Positions 1-8,908 of a DNA stretch of 64,000 nt are shown here, piece after piece. The notes below the pieces were generated by a model that was not told the DNA's origin, did no database searches, and worked only from the letters and a program-made list of their open reading frames with translations. Position 1 is the first letter of the stretch; the number at the start of each line of letters is the position of its first letter. The position numbers and the translations under genes are program-made. The DNA comes from a bacterium (lineage in GTDB: Bacteria; Planctomycetota; Planctomycetia; Pirellulales; Pirellulaceae): contig WGNR01000020.1 in NCBI GenBank assembly GCA_016124445.1, positions 62,001 through 126,000 on the forward strand, read 5' to 3'.

Positions 1-1
1 T

Positions 2-175
2 GATATTGCCTGGAGTGGGGCGATCGTCTACTTTACCGGCCTCGTTTTGTACGTAGCAATGTACGGATGGAATGAGCCGGAAGACGAGGCTATCCAAGAA
101 CACCCGACCGTCCCATTCACGCAGCCTGAAAACATTGCCATGTCCCAAGACTCTCGAACCAATTCGGCCGCCTAA
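2..175 (+). CDS. C-terminal end of an unidentified membrane protein (5' truncated)
   Basis: The reading frame is open from the window edge to a TAA, giving 57 residues. It has one hydrophobic stretch (about residues 4-20, AIVYFTGLVLYVAMYGW) followed by an acidic, polar tail, which fits the last membrane helix and cytoplasmic tail of a polytopic protein. It lies 14 bases upstream of the LptF/LptG-type permease on the same strand, so the two are probably co-transcribed. It could be the partner permease subunit, but the visible part is too short to assign to a family. Confidence 0.6.
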   Translation, partial: DIAWSGAIVYFTGLVLYVAMYGWNEPEDEAIQEHPTVPFTQPENIAMSQDSRTNSAA

Positions 176-189
176 ATCACACACGATTG

Positions 190-1353
190 ATGTTATCCAC
201 GATTCAGAGGTACGTTCTGTGGGAGGTCCTTAAGGTCTTCCTCCTCTGTTTAAGCGTCACGGTGTTGATGATGACCGTGGGGGGCGGCGTCACTGAAGGG
301 TTGAAGAAGGGATTGCCCCCATGGGTGATCCTCAACATGCTTCCTTACTTCATCCCGGAAATGCTTCGTTACACGATTCCCGGGTGCATGCTGTTTGCCG
401 TCTGCACAACCTTCGGTCGGATGGCAGCTACCAACGAGATCACGGCGATCAAGTCGGCCGGGATCAATCCGATGGAATTGATTTGGCCGGTTCTCGCGTT
501 GGCCTATTGTCTCAGCTTTTTCACGTTCGAGATGTACGATGTCTGTGCGGCATGGTCTCGGCCCAATCTGCATCGGGTGGTGGCCGAGTCGCTTGACGAT
601 ACCATCTACGGCGTGCTGAGAATGAATGGGAGCTTCAAGATGTCGGGGCTCGAGGTTGCGGTGAAGTCGGTCGAAGACCGCACGCTCGTCAAACCGAGAA
701 TCACCGTTGCGGCGACTGACACGCAGCCCTCAATCTACTTGGAAGCTGCTGAAGCAGAACTAAGAATCGATCCAGATACCGGCATCCTGCAACTTCGCGT
801 GCGAGACGGCAATGTTAAGAGTGGCAAAGGGACTTCGCTCGACTTCTCCGATGAGCAGGTCATCTACCTCGATCATCTCAATTCGATTGAGCTCGACGAA
901 AATCAGACCTCGCCGGCAAACCTTACGTTGAAATCGATCCCGCGGCAAATCAAACGCCAGAAAACGATCATCCAGGAAACCCTGGGCAAAATCGAAACGG
1001 TTTCTGCCAGTGGCAATGCGCCGCAAGTTAAAGCACTTGGAGACTATTTGAGCGTCAATCAAAAGCGGCTCTATCGACTCGAAGCAGAACGCCAACGACG
1101 CCTGTCCAATGGGTTCGGTGTGTTTTGCTTTGCCTGCATGGGCATTCCGGTCGCGATCTGGCGGCGATCTTCCGACAATGTTTCGACCTTCTTCACCTGC
1201 TTTCTGCCGGTGCTGTTGTTGTACTATCCGTTGTTGATGATTGGCGAAAACGCAGCTCGGGATGGTGACTATGGCGCTGCTCCGGTCTGGATTGCCGATG
1301 TCGTCCTATTCGTCATCGGGGCGGTACTGATGTATCGCGTGAATCGGAATTAA
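190..1353 (+). CDS. LptF/LptG (YjgP/YjgQ) family permease
   Basis: The 387-residue protein has the LptF/LptG layout. Membrane helices lie near residues 12-35, 50-75 and 95-115, a mostly hydrophilic periplasmic domain spans about 120-300 (the beta-jellyroll in the family), and C-terminal helices lie near 310-385. In the family these permeases work with the ATPase LptB to pull lipopolysaccharide out of the inner membrane towards the LptC/A/D bridge. A TTG at 187 directly precedes the ATG at 190, and I use the ATG. The gene ends just before the glycosyltransferase gene, suggesting an operon for envelope glycolipid. LptF cannot be told from LptG here. Confidence 0.85.
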   Translation: MLSTIQRYVLWEVLKVFLLCLSVTVLMMTVGGGVTEGLKKGLPPWVILNMLPYFIPEMLRYTIPGCMLFAVCTTFGRMAATNEITAIKSAGINPMELIWPVLALAYCLSFFTFEMYDVCAAWSRPNLHRVVAESLDDTIYGVLRMNGSFKMSGLEVAVKSVEDRTLVKPRITVAATDTQPSIYLEAAEAELRIDPDTGILQLRVRDGNVKSGKGTSLDFSDEQVIYLDHLNSIELDENQTSPANLTLKSIPRQIKRQKTIIQETLGKIETVSASGNAPQVKALGDYLSVNQKRLYRLEAERQRRLSNGFGVFCFACMGIPVAIWRRSSDNVSTFFTCFLPVLLLYYPLLMIGENAARDGDYGAAPVWIADVVLFVIGAVLMYRVNRN

Positions 1354-1362
1354 GTGCCCACC

Positions 1363-2943
1363 ATGAACACTCAACCTGCGACGACCCCGGTCGATTCATT
1401 CTTGTGGACGCAACGCGCCATCTGGTTTCTGCTGGGGCTCGGCTTGCTGCGTATCGTTTACCTGGCGCTCGATCCGTTCGATCTCGTTCATGACGAGGCC
1501 TATTACTGGGATTGGTCGCGGCAGTTGGACTACGGCTATTTCAGCAAGCCGCCCATGATTGCCTGGATCATCGGGCTATCGACCCGGCTGTTGGGCGATC
1601 ACGAGTTTGCCGTCCGTCTGCCTGCGGTTCTGCTGGGGACCGGAAGCTTGGCCTTCCTGTTTCTATTGGCACGTCGCATGTACGACGCCCAGGTTGCCTT
1701 CTGGGCGATGCTGCTGGCGGCGCTCACGCCGGGCAATGTTGCGATGAGCCTGATGATGACCATCGACGCACCGTTCTTGTTCTTCTGGAGCGTCGCGATG
1801 TACTGCTTCTGGCGGCTTTTGGAACGGGGCGAAGATCGTTGGAAATGGCTGCTGGCCACTATGCTGTTTGTCGGGCTGGGACTTTTGACCAAGCAAACCA
1901 TGGCAGGCATCCTGGTTTTCGGCGGGATCTTTGTGTTGCTATCGAAAGAAGATCGCTTCGAGGCGCTTCGACCTGGCCTTTATGTTTGTGCATTGGGAGC
2001 GCTGCTGTTCCTGGCGCCGGTTGTTTACTGGAACTATCAACACGACTGGGTCACCGTGGCGCATACGAGCGAACACTTCCACGGCGAGTCAGTCTCTTGG
2101 CTGCGTCACATCGCTGTTTCGCTGGAATTCGTCGGAGGCCTGTTCGGCGTGCTTTCGCCGATTACGATGTTTCTGGTTGCCGCGGTTGGGCTGGTTGGCC
2201 TGGCATCGTTCTTTCAGCTGGGACGTCGCGAACGTTACCTGCTTTGCATGAGCATGCTGCCATTGATGCTGGTGCTCGGTTTGAGTTTGAAGCAGCGACT
2301 GGAATTGAACTGGCCGGCGCCCTTCTTCAGTGCCGGAATCGTTCTGGCAACGGCCTGGGCATTGGGACACGTACCGATGCCGAAATTCTGGCTTAAGCCT
2401 GCTGCCTGGAGGCTTAAGTATGCGGCGATTGTGGGAGGCGTTTGTGTTGCTTGTACCTACGCGATGCCATTTTTGCTGAGCCCCTTAGGGCTGAACGCCA
2501 GCCCCGTGGATGCCATTGTAAGAATGCGAGGTTGGGAAGATCTTGGCAGCGAAGTAGGACTCCGCATGCAAGAGCGTCATGTCCGATCGCGCGAGATGAT
2601 TGTGACCGCAGGCCGGGCGATTGCCTCGGAACTCGCTTTCTACATGCCGCAGCATCCTCAAGTCTATCTTTGGGAAGACAACGACTATCCGTTGTCCCAG
2701 TACGACGTCTGGGGCGGTCCGCAGGATGCCGACGGACGCGATCTTTTGGTGGTGACGCGGCAAGGGGAAGAGCTTCCCCATCCATTGCGCATGGCGTTTC
2801 AATCGATCGAACCGGTCGAACAGGTCGAGATCGAAGTTGGCCCAGGCCGCTCGCATGCACTAACCATTTACCAGGGCCGCGGCTTTCGTGGTTGGTCGGT
2901 CGCGAAAAGCATCCAGGCAAGTGAGAAAACACTTCGCCGTTAA
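1363..2943 (+). CDS. GT39-type membrane glycosyltransferase (PMT/ArnT-like)
   Basis: A 526-residue polytopic protein with ten or more hydrophobic segments. Its N-terminus has the family's acidic first periplasmic loop: HDEAYYWDW near residues 46-54, then the YFSKPP element. In the PMT/ArnT family this region binds the metal or catalyses transfer of a sugar from a polyprenyl-phosphate donor. A hydrophilic C-terminal domain follows after about residue 375. GTG at 1354, directly after the upstream stop, is an alternative start. The last four bases overlap the convergent DUF58 gene. Acceptor (lipid or protein) is unknown. Following an Lpt permease suggests lipid glycosylation, which is inference. 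Confidence 0.85.
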   Translation: MNTQPATTPVDSFLWTQRAIWFLLGLGLLRIVYLALDPFDLVHDEAYYWDWSRQLDYGYFSKPPMIAWIIGLSTRLLGDHEFAVRLPAVLLGTGSLAFLFLLARRMYDAQVAFWAMLLAALTPGNVAMSLMMTIDAPFLFFWSVAMYCFWRLLERGEDRWKWLLATMLFVGLGLLTKQTMAGILVFGGIFVLLSKEDRFEALRPGLYVCALGALLFLAPVVYWNYQHDWVTVAHTSEHFHGESVSWLRHIAVSLEFVGGLFGVLSPITMFLVAAVGLVGLASFFQLGRRERYLLCMSMLPLMLVLGLSLKQRLELNWPAPFFSAGIVLATAWALGHVPMPKFWLKPAAWRLKYAAIVGGVCVACTYAMPFLLSPLGLNASPVDAIVRMRGWEDLGSEVGLRMQERHVRSREMIVTAGRAIASELAFYMPQHPQVYLWEDNDYPLSQYDVWGGPQDADGRDLLVVTRQGEELPHPLRMAFQSIEPVEQVEIEVGPGRSHALTIYQGRGFRGWSVAKSIQASEKTLRR

Positions 2944-4589
2944 AGCAGGTGCCTCGCTTTGATTTCCAGGTATTGATTGACCAGGTTCGCGGTCAGATCT
3001 TCTGGAAAGACATCTAACGCCAATACCCCTTTGTGGCTCAAGTCGGTCAGCACGTGATGCCGCCAGGTCAGAATCTCAGCGGCGGCCGCAGCGCGGAATA
3101 GATCGGTCCCGTACGGCTTCTCGGTCTCGGCCGCATCGAACAAGCGATAATCGCGAAGCAGTACCCCCAGCGGCAAATGGCGGCCGACCAGAGTGCTCAG
3201 GTATTGCTCGATTTGATGCGAGTTCACTTCGTCGATCACGTTGGTGATCAGCACCACCAACGATCGTTTGCGGCAATTGGTCCGTAGATGCATGAACGCT
3301 TCGTCGTAACGTGATTCCACCAGCTGAGGGAATTGGTCGTAGCTGGCGTGCAACAGGTGGTTCATCTGGCTCGCCCCGGATTTGGGAGGCACGTACTTGT
3401 GAACCCGGTCGGAAAAGACGATCGCGCCGACCGAATCTCCCTGCCGTAGGGCGACGTAGCTGAGCATGAGCATCGCGTTGAACGCATGATCCAGCAGGCT
3501 GATTCCTTCGGCCTGATTCGTCATCATTCGCCCGCAATCGATCATGAAAATGATCCGCTGGCTTTGACTGGTTTGAAACTCACGTACCGTCAATCGCCGC
3601 CGCCGAGCCGTGCTTCGCCAATCGATGTGCTTGTAGTTGTCGTCGCGTGTGTAGTCGCGCAGGCGTTCGAAGTCGTGGTCTTGCCCCACCTTTCGTGTCC
3701 GGCGAACGCCGACCAGGCTTAAGCGATTGGTTCGAGCCAGCAAAGCGTATTCGGCCAGCTGTTTCATGTCGGGATAGACGCTGATCGCCACATGCACCGG
3801 GACCTTGACGATCTTCTTCCAGAGCCGCAACCGACTGTCGACTTGCAGGTAGACCGTATCCATTGCGAACGAACCTCGTTCGGTCGGTTCCATTTCATAA
3901 TGTACGGTGGTCCGGCTGCGCGGCTTGATATCGAGCGAAAACTCTTCCGGTTCCGCCACGAACGGCTGAGGGACGTCGTCGCGGGCCGACAAGTGCAGCG
4001 GCCGATTGCCTTTGTAGGTGATCGTCAGCACTACCTTTTGCTTTTTCAACAGCGACGCGATTCGGGAGGTCTCGCGTTCGGCTTGAAAATCTTTTGCGCG
4101 CGGAAGGCTAATCAGATCGATGACTGCAATCACGGCCATCAGCAGGTTCAGTCCCAGCATCACCATGCCGGCCGAGGCAAGCAAATTGCCGACGGTGGCA
4201 AAGATGAAAAGCACGACCAGCGACATTGCACATGCAAATGATATCGCCAACCACAGACGCGACGGAAATGGTATCCCGCGAACTTGATACTGTGGCAAAT
4301 TGAAGGAATGAGCTAGGAACTGAGTCGTGGAGAAAACACCGACGATTACCGCGTCGGCCATCAAAAACATCATGAATCCGAACACGCCGCTGGCATTGTC
4401 CAGCAGAATGGCGATTACCGGGATCGGCATCAGCGCGGCAAACATCAGCGCCAACCAGATAGTAGGCGTGGTACGTGTCCAGCGGGCCAGAATCGCCAGC
4501 GGGATAACCATCGCCACTAACTGCATGATCGGTTGGGTAAGCAGGTTGTTCCAGATGCCTGCCAGCAGATCGTGAACGAACGAAATCAC
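2940..4589 (-). CDS. DUF58 domain membrane protein
   Basis: A 549-residue protein with hydrophobic segments near residues 20-60, 70-90 and 110-160, then a large soluble part. The DUF58 signature lies at about 307-330 (ERLRDYTRDD, then HIDWRSTARR). A VWA-like fold follows with a degenerate metal site (DCGRMM, about 351-356). DUF58 proteins almost always accompany MoxR ATPases and are thought to be their partners at the membrane. The start codon overlaps the stop of the MoxR gene (ATGA), implying translational coupling. It is the last gene of a seven-gene minus-strand cluster. Biochemical role unknown. Confidence 0.88.
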   Translation of the reverse strand: MISFVHDLLAGIWNNLLTQPIMQLVAMVIPLAILARWTRTTPTIWLALMFAALMPIPVIAILLDNASGVFGFMMFLMADAVIVGVFSTTQFLAHSFNLPQYQVRGIPFPSRLWLAISFACAMSLVVLFIFATVGNLLASAGMVMLGLNLLMAVIAVIDLISLPRAKDFQAERETSRIASLLKKQKVVLTITYKGNRPLHLSARDDVPQPFVAEPEEFSLDIKPRSRTTVHYEMEPTERGSFAMDTVYLQVDSRLRLWKKIVKVPVHVAISVYPDMKQLAEYALLARTNRLSLVGVRRTRKVGQDHDFERLRDYTRDDNYKHIDWRSTARRRRLTVREFQTSQSQRIIFMIDCGRMMTNQAEGISLLDHAFNAMLMLSYVALRQGDSVGAIVFSDRVHKYVPPKSGASQMNHLLHASYDQFPQLVESRYDEAFMHLRTNCRKRSLVVLITNVIDEVNSHQIEQYLSTLVGRHLPLGVLLRDYRLFDAAETEKPYGTDLFRAAAAAEILTWRHHVLTDLSHKGVLALDVFPEDLTANLVNQYLEIKARHLL

Positions 4590-5911
4590 AGACGCGGCAC
4601 CTCGACGGTGCGGATCAGTTCGGTCAGCAATTCATCGACGCTGTGCCCTTCGACTTCCGCTTCGGCCGAGAGAACAACGCGGTGGCGGAGGGCCGGCAAA
4701 GCGATCTGAACAACATCATCCGGCACGGCGTAGTCGCGTCCGTTGAACGCGGCTAGCGTCCGAGCACCCTGCATCAAGGTGATACCGGCGCGAGGTGAAG
4801 CACCCAGGTGAAACTGCGGCCAGGTTCGCGTCAGTCGAACGATCTTGTTGATATAAGCAATCAGCTTATCGGCAATGAAAACATCGCCATTTTGTTTGGT
4901 CACTTCCAGGATCTTCTCAGGGGCAGTGATCACTTGCAGTTCCTCATCCAGCCGCTTGCTAAGATCAACCTGCTGGCTGTGCTGCTTCAAGATTTCCGCT
5001 TCTTCCAATTCGCTCGGATAATCGAGATTCAACTTGAACATGAAACGATCCAACTGCGCTTCGGGCAGGTTGTAAGTACCTTCCGACTCAATTGGGTTCT
5101 GCGTGGCCATCACCAGGAAGGGACGTTCGATTTTGTGGCTGGTGCCGTCGATCGTGACGCGGAATTCCTGCATCACTTCCAGCAGCGCGGCGTGCGTCTT
5201 GGCGGGCGAACGGTTGATTTCGTCGGCCAACAGCAACTGGGTGAAGATCGGGCCAGGGCGGAAACGGAACTCGTTCGCCTTCATATCGAAGAACGGAGCA
5301 CCGGTGATATCGGACGGCATCAAGTCGGCGGTAAACTGCACACGCCCGAAGTCGCAGCCCAAGACACGTCCGAGCGTGCGGACGAAGAGCGTCTTGCCGA
5401 GACCAGGCGCACTTTCAATCAGCACGTGGCCCCCGCTGAACAACGCGACCAAGGTACCCAGTACGAGTTCTTCCTGGCCGACAAAAATCTTGGCGACCTC
5501 GCTGGTAATGTCTTGAAACAATTCGCGCGTCGCCGAGAACTTCGAGTCGTCGGAATGATGTCCCTGCAGGGCCGAGCTGACCGGTCGCGATGGCTCGGCC
5601 GGTGAAGTCGGAGCGGGGGCACTGGTGAGCTGATCGATCGAATCGATCAACGGCGACGATTCTATCTGCGGCGCGGGCTGACTTGGCGTATTCGATACCG
5701 ATGGTGCCGATTCAGGCGGTGACATTCCTGAAGGTGCCTGCTCCGGTGCTGGCTGGCTGGCGCCATTGGTTTCGCTGGTCGAGGGGACCACTTGAACGTT
5801 TTCGCATTGGGGGCAGCGGGCCTTCTTGCCGACGGCGTCCTGGCCGACGCGCAGCTTCTTGCCGCAACCGCTACAGGAAAACTCGATGATATCTGGCGTG
5901 GGACTACTCAT
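4586..5911 (-). CDS. MoxR-type AAA+ ATPase with N-terminal zinc ribbon
   Basis: A 441-residue protein. Residues about 10-42 form a CxxC...CxxC zinc ribbon (Cys 13, 16, 33, 36). Residues 45-120 are a Pro/Ser/Ala-rich linker. A MoxR AAA+ core follows: Walker A APGLGKT (168-174), Walker B LLLADEI (226-232), sensor region MATQNP (268-273) and the MoxR-typical LPEAQLDRF (282-290). MoxR ATPases are chaperone-like factors that act on partner complexes, often with DUF58/VWA proteins. The ribbon and linker make it longer than the usual MoxR length of about 320-350. It sits 65 bases after the DUF4350-like gene and overlaps the DUF58 gene by four bases. Confidence 0.93.
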   Translation of the reverse strand: MSSPTPDIIEFSCSGCGKKLRVGQDAVGKKARCPQCENVQVVPSTSETNGASQPAPEQAPSGMSPPESAPSVSNTPSQPAPQIESSPLIDSIDQLTSAPAPTSPAEPSRPVSSALQGHHSDDSKFSATRELFQDITSEVAKIFVGQEELVLGTLVALFSGGHVLIESAPGLGKTLFVRTLGRVLGCDFGRVQFTADLMPSDITGAPFFDMKANEFRFRPGPIFTQLLLADEINRSPAKTHAALLEVMQEFRVTIDGTSHKIERPFLVMATQNPIESEGTYNLPEAQLDRFMFKLNLDYPSELEEAEILKQHSQQVDLSKRLDEELQVITAPEKILEVTKQNGDVFIADKLIAYINKIVRLTRTWPQFHLGASPRAGITLMQGARTLAAFNGRDYAVPDDVVQIALPALRHRVVLSAEAEVEGHSVDELLTELIRTVEVPRL

Positions 5912-5976
5912 GGATGCTCGCTTAACGCGGCTGACGCCGCGTGGAATACTTTCGGTTGAACGGAACTGGGACGTGG

Positions 5977-7224
5977 CTACTTGCCATCACCCCGTTTTGT
6001 CTTAGACCGCCGATAGACGGCGTCTCCTTTCATCGCTTGTTGATATTGCTCCAGGCGAAGCTGGGCATAGGCATAGTCGTCGGTTGCCTGCAGCAGGTCG
6101 CCAACCGAGTCAATATGTTTCTTGAAGTCGGAGTTCTCAGCCGCGGGAAGCTGCTTGGGACGGCCGAAAATCGGATACAGGGCAAAGCAAAGAACGATCA
6201 GCCACCATGCCATCTGCAAACCAACCAGGTTCAGCGGCCACTTCGAGAGCCACTCCCAGCCCGAGTTTCCGCCTGTGGCATCATCCGCGCTCATAATTCG
6301 TACCGGGCCATTCGTCTCAAGAAAGGCGACACTTTCAGGATCGAAATAGGTCTGGCCGCATTGGTTGATCAATTTGCCGGCCAATTTGCGGTGTTCGCGG
6401 TTTACCAACGGCAAATTAAGCAGAAACGAACCGTTGTTGATCAGGATGATCTGGCTGTCGCTAAAGTCGCTTCCCAAGCGGGCAACGATGGTCTCGCCGC
6501 GACTGCTCAAGAGTGGTTCGACATCTTCGACCAGATACACAGGAGGCTCTTCTTCATCGTCGCCATCGGCCGGATTCTTCTTGGTATTGCCTTGAGACGG
6601 TGAACCGTCGACCAGGCCGGGATCCATTTTCGAGCGTAGCTGGATATGGGTCTTGGAGCCGTCGATCCCGTCGGACCAAAGTCCGGACAACTTTGTGGCG
6701 ATTCGCTCAGGCTTATCGGTCTCGATCTTGAAAAACTGATCGTTCCGGCCAACGATCATGTCGTTCCGCAATTCGTCAAACTCCTCGATCGCCAGGCTGC
6801 GTTGCCGCATTGCGTCGAACTGCTTGTCAGGTGCGACCTGATCCATAATTTCGGTCCAGTACTGGATGCTCGCATCGTAGTCGCGGCCGATGTAGATGAA
6901 CGTTCGGCCGTCCTTCTCGTCCAGCCAGTGCAGGATGGTATCGCGCATCTTTTGCGACGGTTCCTGAAAATCGCTGGGAACCCAGATAATGATGTCGCTA
7001 CGCAAGGTCCTGGGCGAGATTTGCTCTGCGCTTTGTACCGGATAGCCAGCCTCGCGAAACATTTCCGACAAGGCCCGTGTTCCGTTGACGCTGCTGCCGG
7101 CGGTGCCGGTTCGCTTGCCATAGGCAGTCGGCAACGATTTCGGTTTTGCCTTGCTGCAACCGGCAAGCATTCCGACCATCAATATCAGGAGCGGTAGAAG
7201 CTGGCCAACAATCGTGCGATGCAT
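5977..7224 (-). CDS. DUF4350-like lipoprotein/membrane protein
   Basis: The start at 7224 is chosen because its ATG overlaps the stop of the upstream gene (TGATG) and because it opens a signal sequence with lipobox LAGC near residue 20. The 415-residue protein has an extracytoplasmic domain (about 35-300), a membrane segment near 330-350 (LVGLQMAWWLIVLCFALYPIF) and a charged cytoplasmic tail ending in a Tyr/Gln-rich helix. This topology and its place between a DUF4129-like gene and moxR match the DUF4350 family, which has a predicted ligand-binding fold. No catalytic motif is visible. Residues 190-205 form a D/E-rich low-complexity stretch. Confidence 0.72.
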   Translation of the reverse strand: MHRTIVGQLLPLLILMVGMLAGCSKAKPKSLPTAYGKRTGTAGSSVNGTRALSEMFREAGYPVQSAEQISPRTLRSDIIIWVPSDFQEPSQKMRDTILHWLDEKDGRTFIYIGRDYDASIQYWTEIMDQVAPDKQFDAMRQRSLAIEEFDELRNDMIVGRNDQFFKIETDKPERIATKLSGLWSDGIDGSKTHIQLRSKMDPGLVDGSPSQGNTKKNPADGDDEEEPPVYLVEDVEPLLSSRGETIVARLGSDFSDSQIILINNGSFLLNLPLVNREHRKLAGKLINQCGQTYFDPESVAFLETNGPVRIMSADDATGGNSGWEWLSKWPLNLVGLQMAWWLIVLCFALYPIFGRPKQLPAAENSDFKKHIDSVGDLLQATDDYAYAQLRLEQYQQAMKGDAVYRRSKTKRGDGK

Positions 7225-8036
7225 CAGACAGGCCCTCCTGCCAGAAGGCCCTCGAACTGAGATAGCTGTTTCCAGCACTTCTCAAATTGATCGCGGGTCA
7301 GATTGCGATTGCCGAAGAAGACGTCCTCGAATGCATTCATCGTCAGCTGAACGATTTTCCGCAGGTCGCGGTGTTGCCGCAATTCACGCAGGTATTGCCC
7401 GTTGGTCTTTCCCTTCGAGAGTCGGATGGCATGCCCTTTATCAAGTTCCACCAATTGGAAGCTGAACAGGTAGACGATCGCTTCGTTGAAATTGCCAGAA
7501 TCGTAGCAAAGTCGTGCCTCGTCGAGTAGATTCCCGTCTTTCTTTTTGACTTCAAACGGAAGTTGTTCGACGCGATCGATCTGCTGGGCCTCGTCATCGA
7601 TGGAAAGCTTATCAGTCGTCGGTTTTGTCGTCGATTTACCCAGGGAATTGATCGACATGAAGATCAGGGAACAGATCACCACCAAGACGAGGACCAGAAT
7701 CGAATACATCACGACCGAAGACATCCAGCTCATCGCAGGAAACCAGCTTCCGGTGGGCGTCGTCGTCGTCTTTTTAGGAGGGGTCGGGGCGCCTGGCTGC
7801 GAGGCAGGCATTTGCGTTTCGCCAGGAATCGAGACTTTCTGAACTTCGCCCGACTCGCTGTTGTACCAATTCGCTTGCGGCAAACGAGCGAGCGCCTTTT
7901 GCCCTTGTTCGACCGGTTGATCGAGTTGGCGCGTCTCGAAGAAATCTTCATCACCCCAGTTCTGAGCCTGAAGTGTCGAAGCGATAACCAGCACGGAAAC
8001 AATCGCAATAATTCGTGAAAGGCAGGTGAGCATCAT
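7224..8036 (-). CDS. DUF4129-like secreted/membrane protein
   Basis: The longest open frame begins far upstream in non-coding-like sequence. The real start is taken as 8036, where ATGATG overlaps the TGA of the preceding gene. The resulting 270-residue protein has a signal peptide (1-24, ending LQAQ), a periplasmic region to about 100, one membrane helix (about 106-127) and a C-terminal cytoplasmic helical domain (about 160-265). That domain carries the DUF4129-type pattern of an Asn-Glu-Ala-Ile-Val segment and a late FxxCWxQLxxF segment. In other bacteria DUF4129 domains occur beside MoxR/DUF58/DUF4350. Function unknown. Confidence 0.75.
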   Translation of the reverse strand: MMLTCLSRIIAIVSVLVIASTLQAQNWGDEDFFETRQLDQPVEQGQKALARLPQANWYNSESGEVQKVSIPGETQMPASQPGAPTPPKKTTTTPTGSWFPAMSWMSSVVMYSILVLVLVVICSLIFMSINSLGKSTTKPTTDKLSIDDEAQQIDRVEQLPFEVKKKDGNLLDEARLCYDSGNFNEAIVYLFSFQLVELDKGHAIRLSKGKTNGQYLRELRQHRDLRKIVQLTMNAFEDVFFGNRNLTRDQFEKCWKQLSQFEGLLAGGPV

Positions 8037-8908
8037 CCGGCTACCTCCCTTAAACGCGATGCTTCCGCCCGCAAGATCAGTTCGACTTCCCAGCCTTCTC
8101 GGCGAATCCGCAGGTCGAGATAACACAGGAAACGCACGACCGTCATGAAAGCGACGACCAACCACAGGGCAAACGGATACCAGACGAACAGGAACGTGTC
8201 GTCCCAACTCCACTGCCCAAACAGATAGCCGCGAATGCCAAAGACATTCATCACGATACTGGCGGTCAGCAGTAATCCGACGCCGGACATCATGGCGCGA
8301 GCGATGAGGTGACGCAGGTTGGGTTGATGCAGCGAAGAACTGCGGCGGCCGACTGTGATCACATCCTTCGACTTCGAGAAAACGGGATTCTTTTCCAAGA
8401 CCAAAATCTCGCCGATGTACGGGCGGACGGCTCGCACGACGATCGCATAGGCGCAAAGCAAGATGAAAAATGTCCCTGCGATAAAGTCCTGGTCGAGCGA
8501 AGCGAAATAGCCAAGTACCATTCCGGGTAAAACGCCACGGAGGACGACGATGATCCAAAAGATCCGTGGTACCACGGGCCACAAACCAGTGCACATTCGC
8601 CGCCAGTTCGGTTTGTCGTGAAAGAGGGCATCGCCAAGCAGCAGCGTGATCGGCAGGCCTGCCAAAGGTGCTTGCAGGAAGATCATGCACAGCATGTAAA
8701 AGATAAACTTGCCGGCTTCCTCGTCGACCACCAGGTCAGGTTCCATCGTCCACAACAGCGCGGCATTGATCAGGCTCAGCGGAATCGCCGTGATCGCCAT
8801 GGCTTGGAGGATCTTCCACCAGTAGACGCGCGTGACTACCAATGCCAGATCGTAGATCTCCAGCAGTTCACGCTCGCGGATCGCTATTCTCGTCTTATCG
8901 AGTTGCAA
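8033..8908 (-). CDS. Polytopic membrane protein of the MoxR/DUF58 cluster
   Basis: I do not recognise a named family. The 291-residue protein starts with a charged N-terminus and has about six membrane helices (roughly 35-58, 75-100, 110-135, 140-160, 195-215, 230-255). It ends in an amphipathic arginine-rich tail (LDLRIRREGWEVELILR). That tail resembles the ends of DUF975-type and GdpP-membrane-type proteins, a loose resemblance only. The start overlaps the SpoIIM gene by 14 bases and the stop overlaps the DUF4129-like start, so it is translated as part of the cluster. It probably forms a membrane complex with SpoIIM and RDD (inference). Confidence 0.7.
   Translation of the reverse strand: MQLDKTRIAIRERELLEIYDLALVVTRVYWWKILQAMAITAIPLSLINAALLWTMEPDLVVDEEAGKFIFYMLCMIFLQAPLAGLPITLLLGDALFHDKPNWRRMCTGLWPVVPRIFWIIVVLRGVLPGMVLGYFASLDQDFIAGTFFILLCAYAIVVRAVRPYIGEILVLEKNPVFSKSKDVITVGRRSSSLHQPNLRHLIARAMMSGVGLLLTASIVMNVFGIRGYLFGQWSWDDTFLFVWYPFALWLVVAFMTVVRFLCYLDLRIRREGWEVELILRAEASRLREVAG

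Noticed and set aside
2089..2932. Minus-strand frames inside the GT39 gene
   Set aside because: They are shadows of the membrane-protein gene and lack start signals and recognisable domains.
7224..8690. 488-residue minus-strand frame covering the DUF4129-like gene
   Set aside because: Its first 218 residues are the shadow of the adjacent membrane protein gene. The true start is the ATGA overlap at 8036.
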